From Leptospiraceae bacterium (GTDB lineage Bacteria > Spirochaetota > Leptospiria > Leptospirales > Leptospiraceae), in the NCBI GenBank assembly GCA_016711485.1, contig JADJSX010000023.1, positions 248,001-312,000 on the forward strand: a DNA stretch of 64,000 nucleotides, given 5' to 3'. Numbering within the stretch: position 1 is the first letter of the stretch; the number at the start of each line of letters is the position of its first letter. The notes under the pieces were generated by a model, which saw nothing but the letters and a program-made list of their open reading frames with translations, had not been told where the DNA came from and ran no database searches. The position numbers and the translations under genes are program-made. Shown piece by piece: positions 25,212 to 35,286 of this stretch.

Positions 25212-26390
25212 ATGATTTCCATGATGGCTTTCCTTAGAAAGAGTTTGTTTATTTTTTATATGCTTTTGCTATTAGTTTTTGCAAGTTGCTCTCGGTATTT
25301 TATTCGAGACTTGGTTAAAACTGAGGATCAAACCATCCGGTTTTCGGCAGTAGGGGATATCATGGTGCATTCTACTCAGTTGAAATCTGCTTACGACCCC
25401 AAGTGTAAGTGTTATAATTTTGATCCAGTATTTAAGGATGTAAAGAATTATTTACTGAGTTCTGATATTGCGTTTGGAAACTTAGAAACAACTCTTCCCG
25501 GTGATGCAAAATTATTTGCTGGGTATCCACAATTTGGTTCCCCAGATGAATTGGTGCAAACATTAAAAGATATAGGTTTTGATATTGTCACGACCTCAAA
25601 CAATCATTCGGTAGATACAGGACGTAAAGGTATCGATCACACAATAGACACACTGGATAAAGTAGGAATTAAACATCTTGGGACTTATAAATCGCAAGAA
25701 GAGTTTGAAAAGAATAGAATTTTATTACATCGAGTAAAGGACTTTACGATAGCATTTCTAAGTTATACGTATAGTACCAATGGAATTCAAATTCCGAAAG
25801 ATAAAATTGTCAATCTAATCGATAAAACTCGCATCAGTGAAGATATTCAAATGGCGAAAAGTATGAATCCGGATCTAATAATTGTGTCTTATCATTTTGG
25901 TACAGAATATGCAAGATTTCCAGATAAGTTTCAAAAGGAAATGGTTGATTTTGCTTTTTTAGAGGGAGCAGATATTATTTTGGGGGGTCATCCTCATGTA
26001 CTGCAACACTATGAAGTAAATGTATTGGAAGATAAATATGGAGAAAAGAAACAGAGAATGGTTGTTTATTCTTTAGGGAATTTTGTTTCCGGCCAAATCA
26101 AACGTTATACGAATGGTGGGATGATTTTTAATTTTAATTTAAAAAAAACATTTCGAAATGGTCGTGCTGAAATTTCTATTCAAGATATAGATTATGTTCC
26201 TGTGTTTGTATATGTTTCCAATGAAAAAACCGGATATCAATACAATTTAATTCCTGTAGAAAAATACTTACTCAATGACCAAGAGTTAAAGTTGACACCG
26301 GGCGCCTACAGATCTATGCTTGAATTTTATGAAGATACAAATTCTCATCTGAAAAAAAATTCTTTTGTAGGAGTTAATTTCATTCAATGA
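25212..26390 (+). CDS. CapA-family lipoprotein (poly-gamma-glutamate synthesis type)
   Basis: 392 residues. Lipobox VFASC near residue 26. The body is a CapA/PgsA metallophosphatase-like domain: 'FSAVGDIMVHSTQ', 'AFGNLETTLPG', 'VTTSNNHSVDTGRKGIDHTI', 'LIIVSYHFGTEYA', 'ILGGHPHVLQHYEV', 'VVYSLGNFVSGQ'. Metal ligands (D of GD, N of NLE and NNH, H of GGHPH) are all present. The family includes capsule-linked proteins and phosphatases; leptospiral polyglutamate capsules are not established. It starts 11 bases after the receptor and overlaps aat (ATGA). Confidence 0.85.
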   Translation: MISMMAFLRKSLFIFYMLLLLVFASCSRYFIRDLVKTEDQTIRFSAVGDIMVHSTQLKSAYDPKCKCYNFDPVFKDVKNYLLSSDIAFGNLETTLPGDAKLFAGYPQFGSPDELVQTLKDIGFDIVTTSNNHSVDTGRKGIDHTIDTLDKVGIKHLGTYKSQEEFEKNRILLHRVKDFTIAFLSYTYSTNGIQIPKDKIVNLIDKTRISEDIQMAKSMNPDLIIVSYHFGTEYARFPDKFQKEMVDFAFLEGADIILGGHPHVLQHYEVNVLEDKYGEKKQRMVVYSLGNFVSGQIKRYTNGGMIFNFNLKKTFRNGRAEISIQDIDYVPVFVYVSNEKTGYQYNLIPVEKYLLNDQELKLTPGAYRSMLEFYEDTNSHLKKNSFVGVNFIQ

Positions 26391-27112
26391 GTGGCATGGA
26401 AGATTTTCAAAAATTTTTTGGAGATCCGCTTCGAAAGATGGATGATCTAGTTGCAATCGGAGGAGATTTTTCTTCGGATAGGTTATTATATGCTTATATG
26501 CACGGTATTTTTCCGTGGTCACAGAATCCGATACGTTGGTATTGTTTGCACCCTCGAGCAATATTTGAAATTGACGGACTTCATGTTTCAAAAACCGTTC
26601 GAAAAAAAATCCGAAAACAAATCTACAAAATTACCTTTAACCAAGCATTTACTGAAGTTATGAAAGGCTGCGCACAACGAGTAAATGAAATTACTTGGAT
26701 TTCAGATGGATTCTTAAAAGGGTATACGAACTTACATCAAAAAGGTTATGCACATAGTGTAGAAGCCTGGAACTCAAAAGGGGAACTAGTAGGTGGTGCT
26801 TATGGAGTTGCCGTCGGAAAATTATTTGCAGGTGAAAGTATGTTTTCCGTTGAATCCGATGCAGGTAAAGTTTCCCTTACGTATTTATTTGAGGCACTCT
26901 ATCGAGATGGATTTACTCTTTTTGATACCCAACAATTAAATGAAGTAACTTGGGCTCTTGGTGCCTACGAAATAACGAAAGAGTCCTATTTAGAACGACT
27001 GCATAAAGCTGTTGAAATCCCAGATAAGTGGAATCCACCCTCAATTTTATCGGAAGAAAAATTTTTAATCCTCGAATTAAAACCACGGAGGTCGATCTTA
27101 GAATTTATTTAA
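26387..27112 (+). CDS. aat: Leucyl/phenylalanyl-tRNA--protein transferase
   Basis: 241 residues with the complete Aat pattern: 'AIGGDFSSDRLLYAYMHGIF', 'PWSQNPIRWYCLHPRAIF', 'TWISDGFLKGYTNLHQKGYA', 'HSVEAWNSKGELVGGAYGVA', 'GKLFAGESMF', 'DTQQLNEVTWALGAYEI'. It attaches Leu or Phe to proteins with N-terminal Arg/Lys, marking them for ClpAP. ATG overlaps the capA stop in ATGA. The family's usual cytoplasmic location conflicts with the lipoprotein neighbour, so the link is only operon-level. Confidence 0.95.
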   Translation: MSGMEDFQKFFGDPLRKMDDLVAIGGDFSSDRLLYAYMHGIFPWSQNPIRWYCLHPRAIFEIDGLHVSKTVRKKIRKQIYKITFNQAFTEVMKGCAQRVNEITWISDGFLKGYTNLHQKGYAHSVEAWNSKGELVGGAYGVAVGKLFAGESMFSVESDAGKVSLTYLFEALYRDGFTLFDTQQLNEVTWALGAYEITKESYLERLHKAVEIPDKWNPPSILSEEKFLILELKPRRSILEFI

Positions 27113-27201
27113 ACTTGTTGTATTCTGTTCGTATAAATAGTATATTATTTAGAGCGCTAAGTGATTAATTTAGTTCAAAACACTTTATAAGGGGAATTCC
27201 A

Positions 27202-28317
27202 ATGAAATTCGCTTTTATTTTTTTATTAATTTTATACTCCTTATTTAATTGCTCTAATTCCGGTGATACTACCCCTTATAAAAACACAATATCACAGACA
27301 AATAACATTCAAAAAGAAACTAATCATTTAAGTGAATATTCTAACGATTTTGGATTTTATGGGATATCTACGAATTCAAATATTATCATTCAAAATCGAA
27401 GTGTAATTATTCTACTGAAAGACGGAATTTTCCAAACGAATTCAGAAAAAAATATTTCTTTAATCTCAAATAATCAGATAAATGGAAAGTTATTTTTTAA
27501 GGATGTAACTTCCGGTGAGGGGATTAATGGGATTACAGTCGTGGCAGCTGACAAAGTTACGTTTACTCCCGAAATGCCGCTCAAACCCGCCATTGTATAT
27601 CAACTTGTTTTTATAGATAACTTTTCCAAAAAGGAATACAAAGAAAATATATTTATTTCAGCGGCAAATGTCTGTAATCCAGAAGAATATATTTCTAAAG
27701 TTCCAGTTCAAAAATCTTCTATTGGTAGTAACGAAACTGTTAGCTTACCATTGCAAGAGCATAAATATCAGGATACGTCTCTCGGACCAGTCTCTATTAT
27801 TGCTTGGGATCATTTAGTTGGGGGAAGTTTTTATTTTAAAATTCAAAATCGTTCGAATAATGCAAAATATAGAATAGTAAATTCTTTTGGAATATATAAT
27901 ATTCCTGGTCATGAATGTGAATTATATTTTCAGAGAGATTCCAATTCTCCATTTCCTACTTGGACCGACAATAATTACGGATCTAAAGTTACTAAAGTAA
28001 CTGATGAGGACACAGTAATTTATCATCCAATTACTAAAGAATTTTATAAATTTTCTAAAACATATCTTATGGTTAAAGTTTTTAATGAATCAAATGTAGA
28101 TATAACAAGTGTGGATAATGCGATATTAACGCTAGAACAAACGGATACTCTTTATGGTCTGCCAGTGAGTTTTAATTCTGATGAGGAAAGTTCGTTACTT
28201 GCTTATTTGAATCATGGAAATAACAACAGTTACTCTATGGTTTTAGGTGGACTCATTGTTGGCATCTTTGCTTTTTTCCTCTCCAGAAGGTTTTTTAAAA
28301 GAGAAGAGGATATTTAA
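27202..28317 (+). CDS. Lipoprotein with C-terminal membrane helix
   Basis: 371 residues. Lipobox SLFNC near residue 15. Residues 50-150 and 200-310 contain Ig-like strand patterns (e.g. 'NSNIIIQNRSVIILLKDGIF', 'PLKPAIVYQLVFIDNF'). The C-terminus has a hydrophobic segment (SYSMVLGGLIVGIFAFFL) followed by SRRFFKREEDI, so it could be both lipidated and membrane-spanning. This two-anchor layout is uncommon. Function unknown. AAGGGGA upstream. Confidence 0.65.
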   Translation: MKFAFIFLLILYSLFNCSNSGDTTPYKNTISQTNNIQKETNHLSEYSNDFGFYGISTNSNIIIQNRSVIILLKDGIFQTNSEKNISLISNNQINGKLFFKDVTSGEGINGITVVAADKVTFTPEMPLKPAIVYQLVFIDNFSKKEYKENIFISAANVCNPEEYISKVPVQKSSIGSNETVSLPLQEHKYQDTSLGPVSIIAWDHLVGGSFYFKIQNRSNNAKYRIVNSFGIYNIPGHECELYFQRDSNSPFPTWTDNNYGSKVTKVTDEDTVIYHPITKEFYKFSKTYLMVKVFNESNVDITSVDNAILTLEQTDTLYGLPVSFNSDEESSLLAYLNHGNNNSYSMVLGGLIVGIFAFFLSRRFFKREEDI

Positions 28318-28471
28318 CAATTTGAAATGAAATGGAAACGTCAAAAGTCACGTTAATTTCCATCTCTCCCTAAAGTTGAAAACCAGTGTATATTTTTTAT
28401 GGGGAATGTTCGAGTTTTTGCTATAATTAATAATACTTGCTATAAATATCATTGTTAAAAATTAGTGTTTT

Positions 28472-29205
<734 letters not shown>

Positions 29206-29209
<4 letters not shown>

Positions 29210-29823
29210 GAATAATTCTAATTACCTGCATCCTAATGATTAACTTTCAAAATTGTGAACAACCAAAAAGCAACGAAGATAAACTGAAAAGTAATTATTC
29301 AGAGAAACCAACAAAGTTTATTGGAGACTATTTGTATTTAAGGATGCTTGTGCGAAGTTCTTTTGGACATCCTATTTGTGGTGGGGATTTGATTGGAACT
29401 GCACTGGGATTAAACAGAGACATCCCAACTCCAATTCCAATTGAAATTGGAGTTACATACGAGTTTACGGGTAATCCAAATATAGTTAGTGCTAAAGAGT
29501 TTAGAGAGTTTGGAGATAGTATTTTTATTATAAATAATTCGAATAAAGTGAGTCTACTTGAAACTATAGAACTGAAAGCTAATTGTTCAGATGGGATAAG
29601 TAGTTTCGTTGAGGTTTGCAATGGTTCGAACTTAACCCAAAATGGTACAAGTAGTTTTCTCTCAAACTGTTTTATAACTCCAGCTCCGCTAGATCCAAAT
29701 TCTTCTCTTTTGACTATTAATGGTTCCTATAGTACCTGTACCTTTAATGATCCCCCAGCTACTTTTTTTCTAATAATTTTCAGAAACACATGTCAATATA
29801 CAATTACTTACCAAGGAATATAA
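29206..29823 (+). CDS. Putative lipoprotein
   Basis: 205 residues. Signal with lipobox NFQNC near residue 17. Mature part carries seven to eight cysteines (GGD-HPICGG, LKANCSDG, VCNGSN, SNCFITP, STCTF, NTCQYT), suggesting disulfide bonding outside the cytoplasm. It overlaps the stop of the repeat-bearing lipoprotein by four bases (ATGA), so its translation depends on the upstream gene being ON. No family recognised. Confidence 0.65.
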
Positions 29824-29824
29824 T

Positions 29825-31459
29825 ATGAAATATAAAAATATGATTTTTCTTTTGCTCACTTCAATTCTATTTTCTATGAATGTGTTGGCAGATCCGCCAT
29901 ACAAAAAACATTTAGTATCAGGTATAATAGGAAAAGGAAAAACAATTCCAGATCAAACAGGGAATTGTGACACTGTAGGCTTTTACGACGGCAATACAGC
30001 AGTATCCTTTTGGGGCGATAGTCGAATTGATTTGGTTGATGTTCCAATATACGGTCATTCTAGTTTGGATGTATACTTAGGGGCTAATGGTTGGAATGTG
30101 CAGAACTTTGGAGTGGGTGGTCGACAGTCTCGAGGTTTGAATGATGAGATTACTGAATGTTTTAAACGGGAAACAGATTATATCCCCGAAATTCTAGACA
30201 CCAATGGAGTATGGATTGGAGGTGGCGATCCTTTGAAACCATATTATACTAATTTTATTACCTCTAAAAATGTAGCCTTTGAAATAGGCGGAAATGATTT
30301 TGTTGGTAATGCTTTGTTTATATATATATTTCCACCTTTTATGATCAATTTCCTTGATAGAGCAAATGATGAAATTTATTATACAGTTAAAAAGCTACGA
30401 ATCAAAGAAAGAAATGTGCTCCTGATTGGCAACTATTCCGCCATCTCTTGGTCATTAAAGATTGGAAATCCTCATATTTATGGTTTCCCTTATTTTAATC
30501 CTAAAGTGATAGAAGCAATGGTAAATGAAAGCACTTGGAAAAAGGATACAATGGATGGCTTGACTCCGATTTTAAAGAGGATACTAGTCGGTATCCCACC
30601 GTTTATGTTAGTACCCGTTGGAGATTTATTTAGTGGAAGTATATTTACACATTTCGCTATTGCCGGCAATTCACAATTAGACGCTATTATCCAATCGGGA
30701 CAGGACAGAATCAATGCACAAATTGAAAATCTAGCCGTTGGCTCTTATGAATGGTGGCTCAGAATTTGTCAACAAGCACCCGGTACAATTCCTGCGTTAG
30801 GTGTAATGTTTTTGGAACCAAGACTTGCTGGTATTGTCGCAAACGAAACTGCTTTTGCCCCTGAATACTATGCAGGAACTAATATGCATTACCTGTCAAC
30901 GTTTCAGTATTTTTTACATCCCAAAACTCCTCTAGAGCCTTATGTAGTAAACCAAGAGTTGATGACAGACATTATTCATAAAAATCATATTGGGTATTTG
31001 GTTTGGGGAAATGTAGTTGGGAATAAAATTCGAGAATTAAATTGGCATACTAATCGAACCAATGGAAATTCTACATTCTCTAATTCCGTTCAAATGAATC
31101 TTATGGTGGCACTTGCAAAAATAAAAGCAAAATACCAAGCAAGACTAGCATTACTGAATTCACAACAGACAGGAAAAAGTGCCCTAATTAATGAAAGGGT
31201 TAATACCATTGAAAGTAGAATTTCAGAAATCCAAGAACTAGAAAGACAAAGATTAGAAGAAGAAAGACTTGTTAGAGAAGCTGCAGAAAGGGAAGCCGCA
31301 ATATTAGCAGCTACCGAAGCACAGAGAAGAGCAGACGCCCTACGCAGACAGGAAGAAGAAAGAAGAATTCAAGCTGAGGAAGCTGCTGTTAGGGCGCAAC
31401 GTGACTTAGAACAATTAGGTTTACTTTTTGCCTGTTTTGCATTTGGAGCGTGCGGATAA
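29825..31459 (+). CDS. Exported SGNH-like hydrolase with C-terminal coiled coil
   Basis: 544 residues; signal peptide cleaved near LADPPY (residue 22). SGNH blocks are visible: 'SFWGDSRIDL' (block I, nucleophile Ser of GDS), 'NFGVGGRQS' (block II Gly), 'FEIGGNDFVG' (block III GxND), and 'DIIHKNHIGYL' (D-x-x-H block V). The last 130 residues form an Arg/Glu-rich coiled coil (RQRLEEERLVREAAEREAAI and on) ending in a cysteine-containing hydrophobic tail. Catalytic fold intact, so an esterase or acyltransferase on surface polymers is inferred. Starts one base after the preceding stop; overlaps the next gene. Confidence 0.75.
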   Translation: MKYKNMIFLLLTSILFSMNVLADPPYKKHLVSGIIGKGKTIPDQTGNCDTVGFYDGNTAVSFWGDSRIDLVDVPIYGHSSLDVYLGANGWNVQNFGVGGRQSRGLNDEITECFKRETDYIPEILDTNGVWIGGGDPLKPYYTNFITSKNVAFEIGGNDFVGNALFIYIFPPFMINFLDRANDEIYYTVKKLRIKERNVLLIGNYSAISWSLKIGNPHIYGFPYFNPKVIEAMVNESTWKKDTMDGLTPILKRILVGIPPFMLVPVGDLFSGSIFTHFAIAGNSQLDAIIQSGQDRINAQIENLAVGSYEWWLRICQQAPGTIPALGVMFLEPRLAGIVANETAFAPEYYAGTNMHYLSTFQYFLHPKTPLEPYVVNQELMTDIIHKNHIGYLVWGNVVGNKIRELNWHTNRTNGNSTFSNSVQMNLMVALAKIKAKYQARLALLNSQQTGKSALINERVNTIESRISEIQELERQRLEEERLVREAAEREAAILAATEAQRRADALRRQEEERRIQAEEAAVRAQRDLEQLGLLFACFAFGACG

Positions 31460-32118
31460 TGAATGCTATTGTTTTAAAAAAGGAAAGAAGAAAAAGATAT
31501 GCAAGACCAATCTCTATACTTTGGGTAGGTGCGTTATTATGCTTTCTGCCAGTTATAAATTTTTATATAATTTTAAAAGAACTGAAAACGGGTAATATTA
31601 GTTTGCCTCTGTTTTTTAGTTTATTGACTTCACTACAAATTACTCTTTTATTACTACCTTTGCCTATTGGTATTGGTTTATTAATGATCAAAAAATGGGC
31701 GTGGTGGGCAATCTTAATTTACTTTCCTATTTTAATCGTATATGATTTTTTGTTGTTAGTTTCAAATAGTTCTCTTTTTAACTTTGGAGTTTTATTTAGA
31801 ACTATTTTAGGTTTTGGGCTAATCGTATTTATCCTTCGAAAAAATATTTCAGCTCCTTATTTTAAACTTTATCCCAGAGGATGGCGCGGTGAAAAAAGAA
31901 ATCCAATCGAGGTAAATGTTGTCTTGGATGATAAAGAATTCAAAACCAAAGATATTAGCTCGAACGGTATATACCTTGATTGGAAAGACTGTGATAAAAA
32001 TCTTGGGGATGAAGTTGTATTGGAATTTAAAGAAGATATTAGTTTAGTACCACGAACCACAAAAGCCGGAATCGTTCGAATCGATGAGACTGGAGTAGGA
32101 TTGGCTTTTAGGAAATAA
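31459..32118 (+). CDS. Membrane-anchored PilZ-domain protein
   Basis: 219 residues. Four membrane helices in residues 20-135 (ISILWVGALLCFLPVINFYI, PLFFSLLTSLQITLLLLPLP, WAWWAILIYFPILIVYDFLL, LFRTILGFGLIVFIL). The C-terminal 80 residues are a PilZ domain: the R-x-x-x-R motif at 'RGEKRN' and 'DISSNG' matching D/N-x-S-x-x-G, the c-di-GMP binding residues. It would report c-di-GMP at the membrane. ATG 31459 shares its A with the previous TAA (TAATG). GTG 31450 is less likely. Last gene of the repeat-lipoprotein cassette. Confidence 0.75.
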   Translation: MNAIVLKKERRKRYARPISILWVGALLCFLPVINFYIILKELKTGNISLPLFFSLLTSLQITLLLLPLPIGIGLLMIKKWAWWAILIYFPILIVYDFLLLVSNSSLFNFGVLFRTILGFGLIVFILRKNISAPYFKLYPRGWRGEKRNPIEVNVVLDDKEFKTKDISSNGIYLDWKDCDKNLGDEVVLEFKEDISLVPRTTKAGIVRIDETGVGLAFRK

Positions 32119-32265
32119 GTGTTTAAGAAGTGAAACTAATTCATGAAACAGGATAGGTTCTAATTCAGCAGGTTTTCGCAAAATAGTAAGTTAAAGCCCA
32201 AGCAATAATTACTTGTTAAAATATCCTTTTCTAAAATTCTGATTCTTAATAGAAGCGAGGCAAAG

Positions 32266-33186
32266 ATGGGGAAGTTCAAAAAATTATCGTATTTTGAGGG
32301 AAAAATTGTACCGTCAGAAAAAGCGATGGTGAGTATTCAGACGCATGCGTTACAATACGGTACAGCAGTTTTCGGTGGTATCCGAGGTTATTACAATCCT
32401 GAAAAAGATAATGTCTACATCTTTCGTTTGAAAGATCATATCAAACGTTTATTAAACTCTGCAAAGTTAGTTCAGTTACAGTATTCGATTGATCCAGTTG
32501 AGTTAGAAAAAATTATATTAAAACTAGTAAAGGAAAGTGGATGTAGGGAAAATATTTATCTACGTCCTTATATTTACACTTCTGCACTTCAATTGTCTCC
32601 ACGATTTCACGACGTTAAGGCAGATCTGGCTATTTACATTTTGCCGCTCAATGATTATTTAGATACAAAAAAAGGTCTTACTACGATGGTTTCAAGTTGG
32701 AGAAGAATCGATGATACAATGATACCAACAATGTCGAAGGCATCTGGTGGTTATGTAAATTCAGCTCTAGCGAAATCAGAAGCAGTACAGAATGGATGTG
32801 ATGAAGCAATTTTTTTAGATTCTAGAGGATTTGTTTCGGAAGGTTCTGCGGAGAATATATTCATTATCCGTGATAGAAAATTAATTACACCTTCCCTAAC
32901 GTCTTCCATATTAGAGGGAATTACCCGAAAGTCTGTGATTGAGTTAGCACATAAAGAAGGTATTGAAGTAATTGAACGAGATGTTACAAGAAGCGAACTT
33001 TATGTATGTGATGAAGTGTTTTTTTCTGGTACGGGAGTTCAAGTTGCTTGGGTAAAAGAAATTGATAAACGAACTATTGGAAATGGGAAAATCGGTCCAA
33101 TCTCCAAAAAACTACAAGACTTATTTTTTAAAATTGTAACAGCGAATAAGGATGAGTATGCGGGATGGTTAACTAGCGTTTACTGA
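32266..33186 (+). CDS. ilvE: Branched-chain-amino-acid aminotransferase
   Basis: 306 residues, class IV PLP aminotransferase. Markers: 'FEGKIVPSEKAMVSIQTHAL', 'QYGTAVFGGIRGYYN', the PLP lysine in 'TMSKASGGYVNSALAKSEA', and 'SEGSAENIFII' plus 'SILEGITRKSVIELA'. It makes or degrades Leu, Ile and Val from their 2-oxoacids. AAGCGAGGC precedes ATG. Downstream palindromic element at 33204 acts as a terminator. Confidence 0.95.
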   Translation: MGKFKKLSYFEGKIVPSEKAMVSIQTHALQYGTAVFGGIRGYYNPEKDNVYIFRLKDHIKRLLNSAKLVQLQYSIDPVELEKIILKLVKESGCRENIYLRPYIYTSALQLSPRFHDVKADLAIYILPLNDYLDTKKGLTTMVSSWRRIDDTMIPTMSKASGGYVNSALAKSEAVQNGCDEAIFLDSRGFVSEGSAENIFIIRDRKLITPSLTSSILEGITRKSVIELAHKEGIEVIERDVTRSELYVCDEVFFSGTGVQVAWVKEIDKRTIGNGKIGPISKKLQDLFFKIVTANKDEYAGWLTSVY

Positions 33187-33203
33187 TTGTTATGTGATAA
33201 TTC

Positions 33204-33263
33204 GTAGAGACGCACGAAACTCAATGTTGCTTCTTTGGGGCGCAACATAAAGTGCGTCTCTAC
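33204..33263. terminator. Palindromic element with nested micro-repeat; likely bidirectional terminator
   Basis: GTAGAGACGCAC (33204-33215) is perfectly inverted as GTGCGTCTCTAC (33252-33263). The loop contains a reverse copy of R3 (33217-33251), itself a TGTTGC/GCAACA hairpin. It lies between convergent genes (ilvE and the 33272 gene), suiting a bidirectional terminator. GTAGAGACGC palindromes are widespread interspersed repeats in bacteria. Confidence 0.55.
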
Positions 33264-33271
33264 TAAATAAA

Positions 33272-33541
33272 TTAATCTACTTTTATATTTTTGTCCTGTT
33301 TTCCGGACTCATCGTAACACTTCGGTCCTGTGCATGATCCCATGTTTCCTGTGATTCCGCCGCAGTCTTTTCCGGAAACACTTTTACAAATATCACCAGC
33401 CTTTTTTCTTTCTTTGAATCCATCACCATTTACACAAACTTTGATATCTGCATCTCTAAATCCGTAACATTTTGCCGAAATGCTAGAGGCCGCAAATGTA
33501 ATTGCGAAAACTAAACTAAAAATTAAACTAATTTTTTTCAT
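33272..33541 (-). CDS. Small exported cysteine-rich protein
   Basis: 89 residues; signal peptide to about residue 23 (FAASSISAKC). The mature 66 residues have six cysteines (AKCYG, VCVNG, DICKS, DCGG, SCTG, KCYDE), implying a disulfide-linked periplasmic or secreted peptide. No family recognised. GGAGA lies 6 bases upstream. Confidence 0.65.
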   Translation of the reverse strand: MKKISLIFSLVFAITFAASSISAKCYGFRDADIKVCVNGDGFKERKKAGDICKSVSGKDCGGITGNMGSCTGPKCYDESGKQDKNIKVD

Positions 33542-33604
33542 TGAAATCTCCTTTAAATGAATGCAAACACAGTATTGAAAAGTAGAACTTTGGCAAGGAG
33601 AAAA

Positions 33605-34659
33605 TTAGAAAAATTTACTTTCTCCAATTTTTAAATCCAATAAAGTTTCTAACTGAATTTTTTTAGATTCAAATAGCGACTTTGTAAACTTAAGAGGTTC
33701 GTCAAGTGCTTCGTCTGTTAATACAAAAGTATGATAGTGCATTGGTAATAAATATTTTGCTCCTAAATCTTGAAACGCAAGAACTGTATCTTCAGGGTTC
33801 ATATGAACTGGCTTCATGAACCATCTAGGTTCATACGCGCCGATCGGCAAAATCGCAACATCAATATTTGGGAAACGTTTTCCTATCTCCTTAAATCCCG
33901 CAAAATAACCAGTATCCCCTGCAAAGTAAAAGGACTCTAATTTCCCTTCAATTACATAACTTCCCCAAAGTGATTCTCCTCTATCAAAAATACCTCTTCC
34001 TGAAAAATGTTGAGTTGGAGTGAAATTTATTTTCAAATTTTTTTCGATGCGAATATCCCACCAATCTAGTTGAACTATATTACTAAGACCTTCGTTGGTT
34101 AATAATTCTTTATTTCCTAACCCTACGAAAAATGTAGGTTTATCACGATTATCCAGAAATTTTAAAGTTGGGATGTCTAAGTGATCGTAATGATTATGAC
34201 TAATTATTACAATATCTATTGGAGGAAGATCTTCGATTTTTAAGCCGGGATTGGTATAACGTTTGGGTCCGATAAAACTAATCGGGGAACATCTTTCAGA
34301 CCAAATCGGGTCTGTTAGAATATTTTTACCGTCTAATTGTATTAATACGCTTGCATGACCAATCCAAGTAAAACTTAGTTTTGATTTATTTTCTCTAAGA
34401 GACAAGCCATTGTTATCCACAGTTTGAATATTATAATCTTTTGCGTCTACAGACGGTAAGGATTTGAATAAATTTCCACCCTTCCAAAGAATTAATACAT
34501 CCCATAACCTTTAACTTCAAAATTAGGGTCTAAGTTGCGAAATCCATCTCTACTATGGTGGGTTTTGGTGGAGTCATCTGATATCATTGGAATAGATAGA
34601 TTTTTGCAGTTAGAAAGAATAAGTATTAAATATACCATTAGCCCAAAAAAAATGCCCAT
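33605..34659 (-). pseudogene. NAPE-PLD-like metallo-beta-lactamase-fold lipoprotein, frameshifted
   Basis: The minus-strand frame starting at ATG 34659 gives a lipoprotein signal (MGIFFGLMVYLILILSNC) and 'KTHHSRDGFRNLDPNF', the N-terminus of NAPE-PLD/UlaG-like hydrolases, then hits a stop at 34492. The following frame (open from about 34500, stop 33605) continues with 'DVLILWKGGNLFKSLP', 'FTWIGHASVLIQLDGKNILT', 'ISHNHYDHLD' (metal-binding HxHxDH), 'FAGDTGYFAG' and 'LPMHYHTF'. The two join if a fourth G is restored at the CCC run 34501-34503. About 350 residues. GTG 34420 would give a truncated 271-residue protein. Function: lipid phosphodiesterase or similar, inferred. Confidence 0.75.
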
Positions 34660-34723
34660 TCGTTTTAAAAAAAACTTTACTTGTGGCAATTGGGAATACC
34701 CAAATTTTTCAAAAATGGGAAAC
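34653..34723. repeat. Dispersed ~70-bp repeat, copy 1
   Basis: TGCCCATTCGTTTT ... TGGGAATACCCA ... AAAATGGGAAAC resembles 48679-48749 in the same orientation (clear matches at CCCATTCGTTTT, TGGGAATACCC, and GGGAAA). On the minus strand it ends at the ATG of the MBL gene, so the gene start lies inside the repeat. Confidence 0.4.
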
Positions 34724-34812
34724 AACGTATGGTGTAAGGTGTCAAAGATTATTTTCATCTTTTCAGTAAAAATGGAAGGATTTTTTTTGCAAATAGAAAT
34801 CAATGTCTATAT

Positions 34813-35286
34813 ATGAGTGCAATATTTGAATGTAAATCCGTTTTCTTTTGTCCAGTAGATAGACTATTTCAATTCCATGAAGAAAAGATTGGTTTTGATA
34901 CATTAGTTGGTATTGATAAATCAGTCGAAGTTTTGCAGGCTCCAACGTCTATATCCGAAATCGGAACCCAAGCAATTTTAAATGTAAAGATACTGCCGGG
35001 TTTCAAGAAACAATGGGTTGCAGAACATACTGACTACCAAAAAAACAAATTGTTTGTAGATATTCAAAAATCTGGACCTTTTAAATTTTTTCGCCACGAA
35101 CACCGTTTTTCCTTAAATGGCGACTACGCGGAGTTAAATGATCATATTGAATTCGAATTTTTCCTAAATCCTATTAGCAAATACTTTGTAGTTGAAAAAT
35201 TAAAATCACAATTTAAAGAAAGGCATAAAGTTACTGCAGAGTATCTACAAGTTGGATATGAAATGAAATTCTGTGGTTTACTTTGA
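34813..35286 (+). CDS. SRPBCC (START-like) domain protein
   Basis: 157 residues with the polyketide-cyclase/START pattern: 'CPVDRLFQFHEEKIGFDTLV', 'ILNVKILPGFKKQWVAEHTD', 'FVDIQKSGPFKFFRHEHRF', 'LNDHIEFEFFLNPIS'. Proteins of this group carry a hydrophobic ligand cavity; ligand unknown. Cytoplasmic. It overlaps the convergent AsmA gene by 9 bases at the 3' end. Confidence 0.8.
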   Translation: MSAIFECKSVFFCPVDRLFQFHEEKIGFDTLVGIDKSVEVLQAPTSISEIGTQAILNVKILPGFKKQWVAEHTDYQKNKLFVDIQKSGPFKFFRHEHRFSLNGDYAELNDHIEFEFFLNPISKYFVVEKLKSQFKERHKVTAEYLQVGYEMKFCGLL

